A stretch of 64,000 bases of DNA from Pohlia nutans (lineage: Eukaryota; Streptophyta; Bryopsida; Bryales; Mniaceae): assembly GCA_022496805.1 (NCBI GenBank), contig CM040097.1, positions 21,690,072 through 21,754,071 of the forward strand, in the 5' to 3' direction. The notes beneath the pieces were generated by a model. It worked only from the letters and a program-made list of their open reading frames with translations. It was not told where the DNA came from and did no database searches. Every line of letters begins with the position of its first letter. Position 1 is the stretch's first letter. Position numbers and translations under genes: made by a program. Shown in pieces: positions 1 to 11,370 of the stretch.

Positions 1-131
1 TATGTCCTATATAACGTTATAAAGCCTCTCATTAGGTTATCACTCCGGAAAGGTAATCATACCAATTTTCTCATAACTATCATTCACTATTTGAAATGTA
101 ACAACACTCTCGAGATAGATGGAATACTTAC

Positions 132-744
132 AAGGCAACAACTTGGCCTGCATTGCAAGCCACACCTTCCCAATTCACGCAAGGATTGGACCCCATCCAT
201 GAGGGGAACGTCCGACCCCACGAAGCCGCCAAGCTCAAGAGAGCATCAGCTACATAACATCAATAACACACACCTTGCTCATTACATTTCCTGTAGCAAT
301 ATTTGTACTATTTAGTGTGATTGTGAAATAGAGTAGCTGCTGCTTCATACGACATTACAATAACAAAAATGCCACTTACAGTAGATTCCCCCAAACTTGT
401 GGCATTGTGAATACAGGAAACTAAGAGTCTCGAGGACAAAATGACTGGAATTTCTACAAGAGAAGAATCAAGCAGACATAACTAGAAAATGAGAAGAATA
501 GAATGAACCCCAAACTAGTGGCATTGTGCTATAGTCAATACGGGAAACTAAGAATCTGGAGGACAAAATGACTGGAATTTCTTCAAGACATAACTAGAAA
601 ATGAGAAAACTAGAATGAATCCCCAACTAGTGGCATTGTAGTACCCTTACCTTCTTCAGGTGTAGCTGCGCACGAAGGGAAGAAGCTCCAGAGCAGCGCC
701 GCTGCCACTACAAGCACAAACCTCCATCGCCCTGTTTGCACCAT
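132..744 (-). CDS. 5' part (exons 1-2) of an LRR receptor-like protein gene
   Basis: Exon 1 is 744-651 and starts at an ATG with G at +4. It encodes a secretory signal peptide: a basic start (R6, R8), then a hydrophobic run from about residue 9 to 22, with a likely cleavage after A26 or A27. It ends with one base of a codon before a GTAAGG donor. Exon 2 is 249-132, after a TAG acceptor, and completes that codon in frame. It encodes a leucine-rich-repeat N-terminal cap: ADALLSLAASW, then SNPCVNWEGVAC, then the start of the first repeat, GQVVAL, and it stops in phase 2 at a GTAAGT donor. This cap is typical of plant LRR receptor kinases and LRR proteins. Both splice joins keep the frame, which ORF prediction alone would miss. 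The rest lies left of the window; an exon 3 acceptor might be at about 7-10, but this is unproven. Kinase domain and subfamily cannot be judged. Confidence 0.85.
389..641. repeat. Direct tandem repeat in intron 1 of the LRR gene
   Basis: A unit of about 115-120 bp that begins CCCCAAACTAGTGGCATTGT occurs at 389 and about 509, with a third partial start at 621. It shares GAGGACAAAATGACTGGAAT and ACATAACTAGAAAATGAG. It lies wholly within the first intron, next to the exon 1 donor. Confidence 0.8.
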
Positions 745-1440
745 CACACCTCAGCTAACCCTCAAGCTTCAATCAACTCTCCGCCTACACTAATTAACTA
801 TCATTGCACGCTCGACCGGTAAACTACATCGAGGGTTCCAGAAACGTGACCTGCTCTGTTGTTTCTCGCTGCCATGCCACCCATCAACTGAACGCAATCA
901 TCCCCAAGTCCCTAGTACCACCTCCAAATTGCTCCAAACCCACAATGGTTAAGAAAGTTCTCTTTTAACTAGGGCTGCTAGCTGATTCTGTGTCTGCAAT
1001 GAAAGAGAGCCCAATCACAGTCCCTCACTTTAGATCTACATTGACAAAACCCCTGTCACCGCTTGTTGAATCCTACAACAACCAATACTCTTTCTCGATT
1101 GATGCTTATAGATTCAAGTTAAAACGCGCCTGCATTGTCTAGATCCGTTCAGTTCCGCGGGATCGACAAACCGTGTCGACACCGGCCAACCAGTCGACGT
1201 ATGGAGTACATTGATATTATACTTGTTCGGCTGTAGCTAGAATCGCTGTTTCTGACCATCCACTAGGCTGTACCGGAAGGATATATGAGTTCTACAAGGC
1301 TGGAGTATTTGATGAAGTTCCGGCGACGTGGTATGCGAGAGCTAAGTTATGAGACGAGTTCTCGGAATGATCAATTAAGTTAGTTCGTGGACCGCCCCAC
1401 TTTCCATCCCTGGTTTGGTGCGGAGGGAAAGGACGACGCC
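745..1440 (-). promoter_or_regulatory. Upstream region of the LRR gene (5'UTR and promoter, unresolved)
   Basis: This non-repetitive stretch has noticeably higher GC than the rest of the window and lies immediately upstream of the LRR start codon. No single TATA box or start site stands out on the minus strand. A TATA-like palindromic sequence (TATATTTAAA) lies at 1443-1452 and could serve either strand. The promoter role is inferred from position only. Confidence 0.4.
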
Positions 1441-1770
1441 TTTATATTTAAAGTTAAGTTGGGGAGTAGTACGCCATCTCTCCCGCCGCATCAGCGGCTC
1501 CTGCCTGATCTTTCTCTGATTTCTTTCTCCGGCTGCCACCACAGCTCCCTCAGTCTATTTATTGACGCTTTCTGTCCATACTTGCCTCTGCTCACTCTCT
1601 TCCCCTCACTGTTTTACTTCCCTGTCGTGTCGAAGATTTACTGGGCACCAGTCGGTAACAGAAACGTTCACGAAAGGCTTTCTGTTTCATTTTTTATTTT
1701 TGTTCTTTTTTTTACGTTGTGTAATGGAATGTTCAAACTACAGTAGCGCCTTTCTTTCATACTTTTTAAT
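1441..1770 (+). other. Possible divergent transcript start with TATA-like motif and pyrimidine-rich leader
   Basis: TATATTTAAA near 1443 is followed by about 150 bp rich in CTC and TCC runs, as seen in plant 5' leaders. An open frame (1387-1746) crosses it, but its composition does not look like a folded protein. If real, this would be a divergent partner of the LRR gene. It could equally be the distal LRR promoter. Confidence 0.2.
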
Positions 1771-1885
1771 GTAGATAGATAGATAGAAACTCCGGTTCAC
1801 AATCAAGACCAACGTGAATAAAGTGTTTGTTTGTAATGCCAATGACCCAATGTCCATTAATTAAAGAGTCATTGGAACAAAACTA
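1771..1885 (+). repeat. Short dispersed repeat, SINE-like, copy 1
   Basis: It begins with (GATA)n GAAACTCCGG and contains GTGAATAAAGTGTTTGTTTG and a short run ending GTCATTGGAACAAA. A close copy lies at 14761-14880 and a looser one on the other strand at about 26775-26945. The small size, lack of terminal inverted repeats and GATA-rich edge suggest a SINE, but no clear polymerase III boxes were found. Confidence 0.55.
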
Positions 1886-3141
1886 CTCTCCCCTGTCGGT
1901 AATGGACTACTTTTTTGAATCACGTAGTCGTAACATTCAATAGCATGTGTTGGGTAGGCCTTTTAGTTTCATCCAACAAGATAAGTAAAGTGGATGAACA
2001 AGAGATGGGGAGGGAATGAGATTATGGACACATGGCAAACATAAGATACATCAACGTTTTCCAAGAGAAGGACTTAGTTACATTCATTATTCTCATGCAT
2101 GCAAATGAAATGATGGACACATGTGCTACTCACTTACAATTGTAAGTTCCCAATACTAACAACTCCCTAGTAAATATGGGTAGCTACTGCTTTATTGTGT
2201 CCAAAAATGCATAATATGTTGTAGATTCGCTAGGATCCCAGGGCAGAGCCACGCTCTGCTACTGACTGTTATGGTAACTGAACATTCTTGAGCTTCATAG
2301 TTACCATTTTCTGTAGCAGATGACACTAGTAACGTAAAAAGGCATTTATTGGGCACCAAGGAATAGTACTACAGTGGATGATGTTGAAGGCTACTACCCT
2401 ACGTCGTGGTCGGTTTTGACTTTAATTAATTATTTTTTATCCCAAAGTGCCACATGTCATCTTGTGATTGGTTAAGGGTGGCGTGGACCTCTCAAAATCT
2501 AATGTGGAAATTTAATTTCGACACCTGGCAATGACACTCCATAGTATGAAGATATTATTGTTTTTTGAAGCAATACACATGTAACAAGTCGTTTTTGTGA
2601 CCACCTCAAAATCAGAGCTTCCCTAACATGTCACAATAGAGAGGGACAACTAAAGTGTCAATAGTGGCTTAGGGCAGCACTATTCTTTGGTGTCCAAAGA
2701 CCACTTTTCTACCAGTGTGACAATCTATTACCAGTGACTTAATATCTTTATAATGTTTGGTTTCAAATATGCTGTGGAGTTTGTCAAATTAGCAACTACC
2801 ATTCTTTTTGTTTTTGACACGAAAGAGACTCAAATTAGAGTTATCTAAAAACATAACTACTCTATGACCGGAGTTCAAGTGGAGTTCTCTTCCTATAATT
2901 ACAATTTTTGACATTCATTGTTCTTAAATAGTCCCCATGATATGGTCTCTTGGCTTGAGGAACTTGTGGAAACTCTCCTCTAGCATTGAGGAGGTCATTA
3001 GTTTCATGCCCCATAGCGGTACATGGCCTTGCTATAGATTATACCCCAACTCACCATAAACTAGTTTTGCAATCTTTTTGAACTCAAAACAAGTCTGAGG
3101 TGAGTTTAAGGTTTCTTTCCACTTTGAGACACTTTTGTTGG
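1886..3141. other. AT-rich intergenic sequence, no gene seen
   Basis: No supported coding frame, RNA gene or complete mobile element was recognised. Base composition matches the rest of the repeat-rich intergenic space. Confidence 0.5.
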
Positions 3142-3698
3142 TTAACCCTTAAGCGTTCACACTGAAGTTACTTGGTCAAACCTCATCAATCTCTCACATT
3201 TTAAAATATATATTATATTTTTATAGCATTTTTCTCATATAATTTATTGTTACACCGACCTACCTTGATTTTTTCATAATCATGTAAATAAAAATGAAAT
3301 TTATAAGATTTTTCAAAGTGTTTTTCTTGTAAAAATCTTAGTAATGACAAAAAAATGCTTTAAATAGTATGAATTGTTTATGAAAAATGCAGATGATAGT
3401 GATGAACAACAAGGTGTAGGTGGCATGCTTCTTGAGCTTACATAAAAAGAATTTTGATAGAAAAACTTTTTCTATAGTGTATATTGGAATTTTAGAGTTT
3501 TGATCTTTAAAGAGCTGTTAAAAACGCAATTTTAACAATTTTGAAGAATGATAAATTGGATTGAAAAGTAGAAGGTATCCCTCACACTTTCTTAGTTGTG
3601 ACCAATTTCATTTGAAATTAAGAATTAGGTGAAAATCAACGTTTGACTGAAAAACGACCAAACATGGCCCCACGGGCTCCTTGCACGCTTCAGGGTTC
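3142..3698 (-). mobile_element. TTAA element, family X, copy 1 (intact core)
   Basis: It starts TTAACCCTTAAGCGTTCAC and ends near GCACGCTTCAGGGTTCT, the right TTAA having decayed to TTCT. It matches the copies at 46299 and 62065, but lacks the Stowaway insertion they carry, so it shows the empty site (AAAATATATATTATA). A GGCCCCACGGGCTC stem-loop lies near the right end. Confidence 0.8.
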
Positions 3699-4108
3699 TC
3701 TATTTGATTTCAAAGTTTTCCAAAAGTCATCCCTCCGGTTACTTATAGGGAGGGCCATCATTGGTCCTCAATCAAGGTATCACTTGGTTTACTGGATGTC
3801 TTTTGTTTAGTAACATTGTGGTGGATTGTGGTGGAATTCGTCCACCAAAATTCATCATTTGTTTTTTTTATCTCGATCCTATCAACATGTGAGGAATCAC
3901 TTGAGTGCACAAGAGGGATTAATTGGAATACTGCCGTACTATGTATACATTCAAGAAGCATATTTTAGAGCTAAAAGGAGGGTTGTATATTTAAATTCAA
4001 CATATATATATATAGAGACACACACACACACATAAACAAATATATGAATATTTTAACATATACAAGGCGTATTTTAAAGGTGTCATGAACGCACGTGATG
4101 CCAAGGTC
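3699..4108. other. AT-rich sequence with a short CA repeat
   Basis: No gene seen. A TA tract followed by (CA)n lies at about 4003-4033. Two small opposing open frames (3758-3961 and 3826-4035) are compositional. Confidence 0.5.
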
Positions 4109-4545
4109 TAACCCCTAAGTGACCAATCGACCATTTTCTGGTCGCAGCCTAAACAGTAGTGATTGCCCATGGGCAGGAAATGACATTTTCCAAGTTTTGA
4201 TTTTTTGTTTAAATTGAGGGTCAAGATTGTGTTCTAGTACTTTTTAATATATTTCATTTGCAACATTGAGGTTCACTAAGGAATTTTTCAAAGACAAAGA
4301 CCTCAATATTGTCCTAGTGTTATAAAGCTTAATATTTCGGGAAACTAATGACGTTCACTCATTTGAAAAATTTTCTTTTTAAAATTTTAGAATAGAATGT
4401 CTAGATTTAACCAATCGTACCAAATTTCAAATTTTAAAAATAAAATTTGTAATTTTGGTGGATTTTAAATGGTAAATGCTTTTAAATTTATTAAATGAGT
4501 ATCTAAAAATATTTTTGGAAATTTGACCGTACGGATAATTACTAG
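4109..4545 (+). mobile_element. TTAA element, family H, 3'-truncated
   Basis: It begins CTAACCCCTAAGTGACCAA, the left TTAA having changed to CTAA, then carries the palindrome CGACCA-TTTTC-TGGTCG. The body matches the reverse complement of the H elements at 42155 and 60286 up to about GGATAATTACT, where it stops. Confidence 0.75.
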
Positions 4546-4754
4546 CGTGGAAGAGTGTTGCATAGCTGTCGACTACGACAAAACATCAACCACTTCTCAA
4601 AAATCATTGTAGAAGCATGGAAGAGTGTTGCATAATTAGCTGTCGACTATGAGTTTGCTAGTATGTGATGGAGAACCAAAGTTTTTTGTTTTGGCACTTT
4701 TGCTAACGATTATGCTGGAAACTTGTTCCCTTGATCCTTTCCTCTCCAGCAGAT

Positions 4755-4942
4755 TGTCCTTTGGGGGGTGTGTGGGTGGGAAATTAGTGAAAGTGATACT
4801 AAACATCATTGGGATGTAAAATTAGTGTGATGAAGATTTCAGCCACTGAGTAAAAATTTCAGTCCTTACTAATTTTGAGATTTGACAAAATAGTGTGTGC
4901 TTCGGGAATTAGTACCACACACACTAAATGAGATAATCAATG
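4755..4942 (-). mobile_element. Miniature element family M, 5'-truncated copy
   Basis: It shares ACTAATTTTGAGATTTG, GGAATTAGTACCACACACAC and the terminal TAAATGAGATAATCAATG with copies at 18901, 29936 and 33882. The right end abuts TA. The left terminus is not recognisable. Confidence 0.65.
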
Positions 4943-5261
4943 TAATTACTTGACGATTTTCATTCCTTCACAGTCCATTTCCCTACTTTCACACTAGCCA
5001 TTTGAAGATGATTCAAAATATTCATTTCCATACAACACTAACTAAGTTTGAAAAGCTAAAACGTAGTAATTTTTTCAATCTTTCCAATAAATGTGTGTCC
5101 CATTATTAACTTCATGACACACTAATTTGTGTGAATTAGAATACGTGATTATAAAGTTATGATGTGAAACATTATTTTTTATTTTTATGTGAGCAGGTTG
5201 AGCAACTAAAAAATCACACTTTTATTTTTAGTTTTAAAATTTTAAGAGCTCTTAAGCATTT

Positions 5262-5420
5262 CCTACTAAGAGCGACGCCCCCACCGTAATATGAGGCCTA
5301 TGAGCAATCCCCGTCATGCTTGGGGTTCCTATCAAGCAAGGAGGTGTTAGCCCTCACGACGTGCATCCGACCGGAATCAGACTGTCGCCCTATTTAGTGC
5401 TAATAAACACTCCTAAAGGG
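5262..5420. other. GC-richer unassigned patch
   Basis: A short GC-rich island (CACGACGTGCATCCGACCGG and surroundings) in AT-rich DNA. It may be an internal fragment of a mobile element; no ORF, terminal repeat or RNA gene was recognised. Confidence 0.3.
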
Positions 5421-5924
5421 GAGCCCACCTCCTTGCTATCACCTAGGTAGTTTAAGGTCATTCCAGACCTTATATTGCCACTTTGGCACTTCATGAAAAA
5501 TGACTGAAAAAAATGCCCTGATAGTAAGTCATCAAGCATATTTCTTAGTACAATTTTATTCTGTATGAAGAAAGTCAACGAACTTCCTGGCTGGCTTCAA
5601 GTGTTATATATTCGTCCTTACCGTACTAATAACTAAAAACCGACAAATTTGGAATGAAGACTTTTATTTTTATTTTTATAATTTTGGAAGACAAGGACTT
5701 TCTAGTTTATATGCAGAGCATGTTCAGTGGACCAATGAGATATCAGAAAATCCCAACATTTTTGTTTCTTTTTATGTCAAAATTAGTACTGTATGATAGG
5801 TTTTAATATAAAGTAAATTTCGTAGCAAAAATACATCAGAACTGTTGAGATTGTTTGTTTATATTTAAACTTTAATCTAATTTTCAAAACAAATTGCAAA
5901 GTTTTGGAAAAGTTCTCAACCTTG

Positions 5925-6050
5925 TTGGAACTTGATTTGCCCTAGATTTTAGCTCGATTAGCGAGGAGTAGGTTTCTCTCAGCCTCGCCGGTCCTGGCGG
6001 GGTTGGGTTTGTGTCTCTCATTTCTTGTAGTAAAGGGCTCTCCTTTATTT
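5925..6050. repeat. GC-richer SINE-like fragment
   Basis: TTAGCTCGATTAGCGAGGAG followed by TTTCTCTCAGCCTCGCCGG, then CTGGCGGGGTTGGGTTTGTG. It resembles the GC-rich head of the SINE-like repeats at 1771 and 14761 without clear alignment. Tentative. Confidence 0.3.
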
Positions 6051-6295
6051 GTGTCAAAAAATTTAAATTTAAACAGTAAAAAAATCCAAGTTTTGGAAAA
6101 GGGATCAAAATTTTGTGTATACCATTTTGATGAAATAAATTTAATTGCATTTATATTTTAGATAGATAGAATTGAAAAATAACTTTGAATGTTGGTTGGA
6201 GATTATATGTAAAAAAAATGAAGATCATGAAATTTTTAGTAAATGAATGGTTCATGTGAATTATTGATTTAGAATTAATGAACAACTTATTATGA

Positions 6296-6298
<3 letters not shown>

Positions 6299-6350
<52 letters not shown>
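6299..6350. repeat. (TA)n microsatellite
   Basis: About 26 uninterrupted TA units, flanked by AT-rich sequence. Confidence 0.95.
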
Positions 6351-6352
<2 letters not shown>

Positions 6353-6479
6353 CTACTTCCCTATATGTTGAAATGTCAACACACTACTGTATCCAACTAG
6401 CAGGGTCGACATCTCATGCCATATGATTAATTTTTGGGGAAATTTTCTTTTTGACAAATGTCAAATTTTGTGAATATTC

Positions 6480-6975
6480 TTCAAGATTTTCTTGTTACCT
6501 CGGCTGAATATCATGAAAGCTCAGACTGAATGGATGAAAAGTTGCATCTTTTCAATGTTGGATGGTTGTGTTTTTTAACACTATAAATTTCAAGTTGCAT
6601 TTTACTGACATTCACCATTATAATTTTGTTGGTTTATTTTTGTTTGATTGTGTTATTATCTTGTCATACCACAACAATGCAATTCCTTTGTCAAGGTTGC
6701 CAATTCACAATTCACCCCCTCCTTTCCCAAAAAAAAAACAAAAAACTAGAGGCTATCAAAAAATTGTAAGTAAAATAGGATATTTAATATTGAATGCATT
6801 ATTGATTTCTAATTACCTATAGGATATTAAAGAAATCAGGCTCAATAGAATTTTTTCTACTTAGAGGACGCATGATATTCAAATTTTTAGACATAATATC
6901 CCCTAAAAAATAAACAGTTATCTCAAGTGCCTCCAATAAATTACTATAAGTGTCTCCCCAACATCAACTTCTATC
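6480..6975 (+). repeat. Dispersed repeat family K, copy 1
   Basis: Its core (TTTCAATGTTGGATGGTTGT, AACACTATAAATTTC, TTACCTATAGGATATTAAAG) recurs in inverted orientation at about 21600-22080. No terminal repeats were defined, so the class is unknown. The open frame at 6562-6822 lies inside it and is not convincing as a gene. Confidence 0.7.
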
Positions 6976-8008
6976 CTTCAAGGCTTAATACATACCCACA
7001 TGGTTGTTTAGACTGTCTTATTGCTATGCATTAATATTAATATCTTATAGATTAATTAATATTTGGTTCTAGTTTTCTTTCTTTCAAATTAAATATTTTC
7101 ATTGACAATTATTTTATTTTTTAATTTCACAATTATTTTCGTTGAGAGCTTCTTTTTCGTTTTGAAATGCTTACAATGAAGGATCTTGAAAAAGATAGTT
7201 ATATTAAAAAATGAAACACATTTAGAATAACAGAGATTGATTTGAAAGGAATTAGTTTACGCATGCATTGGGTTTGCTCTAAACAACCTTGTGAGCAGGA
7301 AGTCATAAGAATTGAGGCTGGCTAATTTGGATTACAAGTTACATCAGAGTACATGAATGTAGAGTGCGAGTGTGAATCTATGACTTTATAGAATTTTTTT
7401 AGGAATATTTAGAACATGTCACAAAATATTTCAATGAATATTCCAAGATCTGCACTCGCATTTTGTGGGCACTCCGGACTCTACACTTCGCACTATGATG
7501 TCTGTACTTCATGCTAGACAACTTCATTTTTGAATGATTCTAATTTATGCATAAATCAATTGAAATTTAGAGTATTTCAAAATTAAAGTTTCAAAATTTT
7601 GACACACTAGTGAAAAGCTTATTTTTGGCATTGACTCGTGCACTTGTGGGTGCACTACAAAATGACATGACTACCTACACATCTATGTGTTTGGCTAGAG
7701 GCAATAATTGACATTCCATATGTCAAACATGCGGCCTTGCATTTGTGAAATGGGCTTGTTGCACGCTTTATATACTTTGTATACATGATACTTACACAGT
7801 GAGACTTTCTATTGTGCATTTGGAAATCTCATGCTATACTACTGTCTCACAATGTTTAGCATTTTGAGGGTATATCTCGGACACAAGATTGCATCAACAA
7901 GAAGCGTTAAACAAATATTCAATACAATGCACATTTTTAATTTAAAAAAAGATGGTACTTAAGGTCACCTTTAAAAAATTGTTGGTGCTCTCATTCCATG
8001 AAAACTGT
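6976..8008. other. AT-rich intergenic sequence
   Basis: No gene seen. A lone CACTAGTGAAAAGC at 7605 resembles one end of a CACTA element, but no partner end was found. Confidence 0.5.
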
Positions 8009-8128
8009 CACTAGTAGAAAAGGTAGCACTGCCGAGGGAGATGCCCGGGCAAGTAGTGCCCAATTCCACGGATGCACAGTGATTTTGCTTGGGCATCTCC
8101 TTGCGAAGCGCCACCTTTTCTACTAGTG
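8009..8128. mobile_element. CACTA-type miniature element
   Basis: Ends are CACTAGTAGAAAAGGT and its complement ACCTTTTCTACTAGTG, flanked by the 3-bp duplication TGT. The interior is a degenerate inverted repeat with AGATGCCCGGGC facing TTGGGCATCTCC. CACTAC/GTAGAAAA ends and 3-bp duplications define the plant CACTA (CMC) group. Confidence 0.88.
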
Positions 8129-8837
8129 TGTACTAAAAACTGTCATGTTCACTAGTAAGAATTTGAAGAAATTATAGAACCAAAATGCTAAATTTTGAAA
8201 ACATTTAATCCATGAGTGCCTTGGCAACCATATTTGGGTCGCACCAAAATACAAATAATTGTATAACATGCTAAAAGTGTATGAATTGAGTGTTTCAAAA
8301 ACCTAAACTTTTTAAAATCAATTTGGCTATAAGAACATATATTTATATCAATGAAAATAGTTTTAATTGATTTTATAAACAATAAAGAAAGTTGGTGGTG
8401 AAGGTGATTGAGGTAGTCTACAATAAACACCCAATTCGCTAATTTTGCACTTGGCCATATAATCATGCACTTGGCCCCCAAGCGCATTAAAAAAATAGTT
8501 TGAAAAAATCTCTTAAAAATAGAGATTTTTGTCTTTCTACAATCCCCTACACTATAAAGAAACAATTGTTTAATTTATTTCTCATCCTTATCTTTATCTT
8601 TTATTTTATCTTTATCTTTATCTTATCTTATCTTTTCTTTTATCTTGTATTTTATTCTTGTCTTCTTTTTTGTCTTCCTCTTGTCTTCCTTCTTCTTTTT
8701 CTTCTAGTCTTCCACTTGTCTTCCTTTTTTTTCCTTCACCTTGCCATTTTGGAGTTTAAACAATAATTTTTTTAAAAAATAAAAATCAGGGAGCAGGCTG
8801 AATCCAATACAGGCCCTGAAATGAAAAATGAAAAATG

Positions 8838-8872
<35 letters not shown>

Positions 8873-8979
8873 TTTTATTTTATTTTTATTTTTTCGGATT
8901 TTCCGGGCAAGAAGGGTCCGCGCGCGCGGACCCTACTCTTAATTTGACCCTCCCTCCCTCACCCCCCCCCCCTCTCCCC

Positions 8980-8986
8980 TATATAA
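8980..8986 (+). promoter_or_regulatory. TATA box inside the foldback, rightward
   Basis: CCCTATATAAACC followed by a CT-rich leader. A mirror TATA box on the other strand lies at 9135-9141, so the two would fire toward each other across the hairpin loop. Function is inferred. Confidence 0.35.
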
Positions 8987-9134
8987 ACCTTCTCTCACTC
9001 TCCCTCCCTCACACTCTCCTTTCACCCCTTTTCCTCTCTTGTTCTTCTCCCTCTCTTCCTTCTCCCTTCTCCTCAATATAAAGGAAGAAGAGAGAGGAGG
9101 AAGGAAGTGTGAGGGAGGAAGAATGTGGGAGGGT

Positions 9135-9141
9135 TTATATA
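9135..9141 (-). promoter_or_regulatory. TATA box inside the foldback, leftward
   Basis: The reverse strand reads CTCTTATATAAACCC, the mirror of the motif at 8980 in the opposite arm. Confidence 0.35.
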
Positions 9142-9242
9142 AGAGAGAGGGGAGAAAAAGGAAAGGAGAGAAGGGAAGAAGAGTGGGTCAAAATAAGAGT
9201 AGGGTCCGCGCGCGCGGACCCTCCCTGCCCGGAAAATCCGGG

Positions 9243-9279
<37 letters not shown>

Positions 9280-9712
9280 TTTTTTTTTTTTTTTGTTTTT
9301 CATTTTTCATTTTTCATTTTTCATTTCAGGGCCTGTATTGGATTCAGCCTGCTCCCTGATTTTATTTTATTTTTAAATTATCGTTTAAACTCCAAAAATG
9401 GCAAGGTGAAGAAAAAAAAGGAAGACAAGTGGAAGACTAGAAGAAAAAGAAGAAGGAAGACAAGAGGAAGACAAGAAAGAAGACAAGGAAAAAAAACAAG
9501 ATAAAAGAAAAAGAAAATATAAATATAAAGATATAAGATAAAGATAAGGATAAAAAATAAATTAAATAATTGTTTCTTTACAATGGAGAGATTGTAGAAA
9601 GACAAAAACCCCTGTTTTTTACAAAAAATTTCAAACAAATTTTTTTAAAGCCAAGTTTGCTCTTGAAATGAGTGCACTTGGCCAAGTGCAAAATTAGGGA
9701 ATTGGGTGTTAA

Positions 9713-10548
9713 TATTGTTATATTTGTAAATGTTTGAAAAAATGCATGATAATGCATCAAATTTACCAAGACTTACAACTAAAGACTACTGGTAATTCTA
9801 AATCATGAATTTTAATTCAATTCTATCAAAATGATTTCACAAATTCATCATAAATAATTAGATATATAATTTATAAGCTTTAAACTTCCAAAACTCATTG
9901 AATATAGATATAATTTTAATTTAATTATGACTGCCTGCAATTATTTAAATTGATGTTTTTACAAAATAAAAGATCCTAAATCTTGGCAAGCTATGACCAT
10001 GCTATGAACATTATACTTTATCCAATCATAATTAAATTAAAAAATTAATTAATTGATACTTTTATGAATATTCAAAGTTTTTCTTTAAAAATTGAATAAA
10101 AAATTTCTAGAGCATTTTAGTGGTGTGCAATTGTATAGATAGGATCTACACGTCGCGCATCACAACTTTCATATTCTATAAAACTTCAAAAAATTAATGT
10201 AATACACATTTTATGACAAACTCATTTTATAATAAAAACCTTCGTCATATAAGGGTTAAAATCAAATCTTTATTCCATTTTTGAAAGGAAATCACTTGGC
10301 AATAAATCTTTTGGAAATCATATTGACTAAAATTTCCAATTAACATTGTGCTTACTAATCTCTAAAATCAAACTCAAGCCTTAAAAACCGCCTTAAAACT
10401 TGTTTCACTCTTATTAATTATTTAGATTATCAAACTAAGTATGATCCCAAAGTGCTATATGTTTGTTGATTGTTTCTTATTGAATTGTGACAATGTTTTC
10501 TTTTTATTCATTTAACAATGAACTCAAATAAATGAAAGTAGCAATAGA
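9713..10548. other. AT-rich intergenic sequence
   Basis: No gene, RNA gene or bounded element recognised. Confidence 0.5.
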
Positions 10549-10930
10549 CACTACTAGAAATACTATAACCAGATCAACAAAAATTGAACAAAAAATTATT
10601 GTTTTCCCAGTCGTTTCGGACGCGTTGTCCCAGTCACAAGTCAACATAAATTTGTTGATCCAATGAGAAAAAATCTGTCAATTCGGACTATACAGATTAA
10701 AAAAATAAAATTCCTCGACTGGAGAAAATCACTAATTTACCAAAACCAAGTCAAACTACCACCTCAACGAAAGTCAAACTGCTACATCTAGGTCAACCCG
10801 CCACCTCACAACTAGCAATGCTAGAGGGTTCGAACCCAAGACTTCATGGATGATAGAGGTCTACCCTAACCATTTCCCCTAATCATCTCTCTTACCTCTC
10901 ACATGTGCACAAACCATTGAAAAAGTAGAT
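10549..10930 (+). mobile_element. 5' end of a CACTA-type element (partner end not found)
   Basis: It begins CACTACTAGAAATACTATAA, the plant CACTA terminus. Short repeated subterminal motifs follow (GTCAACATAAATTTGTTGAT, AAGTCAAACTACCACCTCAA, GTCAAACTGCTACATC), and a GGGTTCGAACCCAAGACTT stretch such as often lies in transposon subterminal regions. No transposase frame is visible. Confidence 0.6.
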
Positions 10931-10974
10931 AATATAGCATCAATTAAAATAGATCAGCATATAAAATTGTTTTG

Positions 10975-11370
10975 TGTCTATTCAATATCTCATAACTTTT
11001 GCAAAACTAAACATTTTTTGACGTTTTCTTTTTTCATGTGTAAATGATGTAACGAGGAATTTACTTGAGAAAAAAAATTGAAATAAAATCTATCATATAT
11101 TATGTAGTAATTTTGAAGTGACACAAGTGTTAAAAAGACACATTATCAATTTTCATATGTTCATAACTTTCGCAAAACAAAACATTTTTTGACGTTTTTT
11201 TCATCATGCGTAGGTGTTGTAACAAAGAATCTTCGTAAGTAAGAAAATTTGGAAAAAATCTTACCATTTTTTTCTAATCATTTTGAAGTACTAGCAAAGT
11301 TTTAAAAAAACATATTTTCAATTCTCCACTGTGCATAACTTTTGCAAAACAAAATATTTTTGAATCTTTT
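10975..11370. repeat. Tandem repeat, unit about 171 bp, 2.3 copies
   Basis: ATAACTTTTGCAAAACTAAAC recurs in variant form at about 10991, 11163 and 11335. The first two are followed by CATTTTTTGACGTTTTCTT-like sequence; the third has ATATTTTTGAATCTTTTGAC instead. The units have diverged. Possibly a small satellite or an internal transposon repeat. Confidence 0.7.

Larger units (their letters stand above)
8423..9712. mobile_element. Giant foldback element of 1.29 kb, copy 1 (near-complete hairpin)
   Basis: The two halves are inverted copies of each other for almost the whole length. The order inward is ACACCCAATT, a TGCACTTGGC motif, TCTTTATC-rich and CTTCTTGTC-rich tracts, GGGAGCAGGCTGAATCCAAT, homopolymers, GGGTCCGCGCGCGCGGACCC and a TATA-bearing pyrimidine tract. 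The right end is a palindrome TGCACTTGGCCAAGTGCA followed by GGGTGTTAA; the left has ATAA. All ORFs inside (8500-8766, 9039-9638) are low-complexity products of the simple-sequence arms. Partial copies lie at 11710 and 20034. Confidence 0.85.

Noticed and set aside
6299..6350. (TA)n tract as a possible origin or regulatory site
   Set aside because: Ordinary microsatellite in AT-rich DNA.
9039..9638. Several overlapping frames of 76-131 codons on both strands
   Set aside because: They are read through simple GAAGA/CTTCT, poly-A and poly-T arms of the foldback element; low complexity and mirrored on both strands.
10805..10860. GGTTCGAACCC resembling a tRNA B box
   Set aside because: No A box at the right distance and no cloverleaf; it sits behind a CACTA terminus, where such motifs are common.
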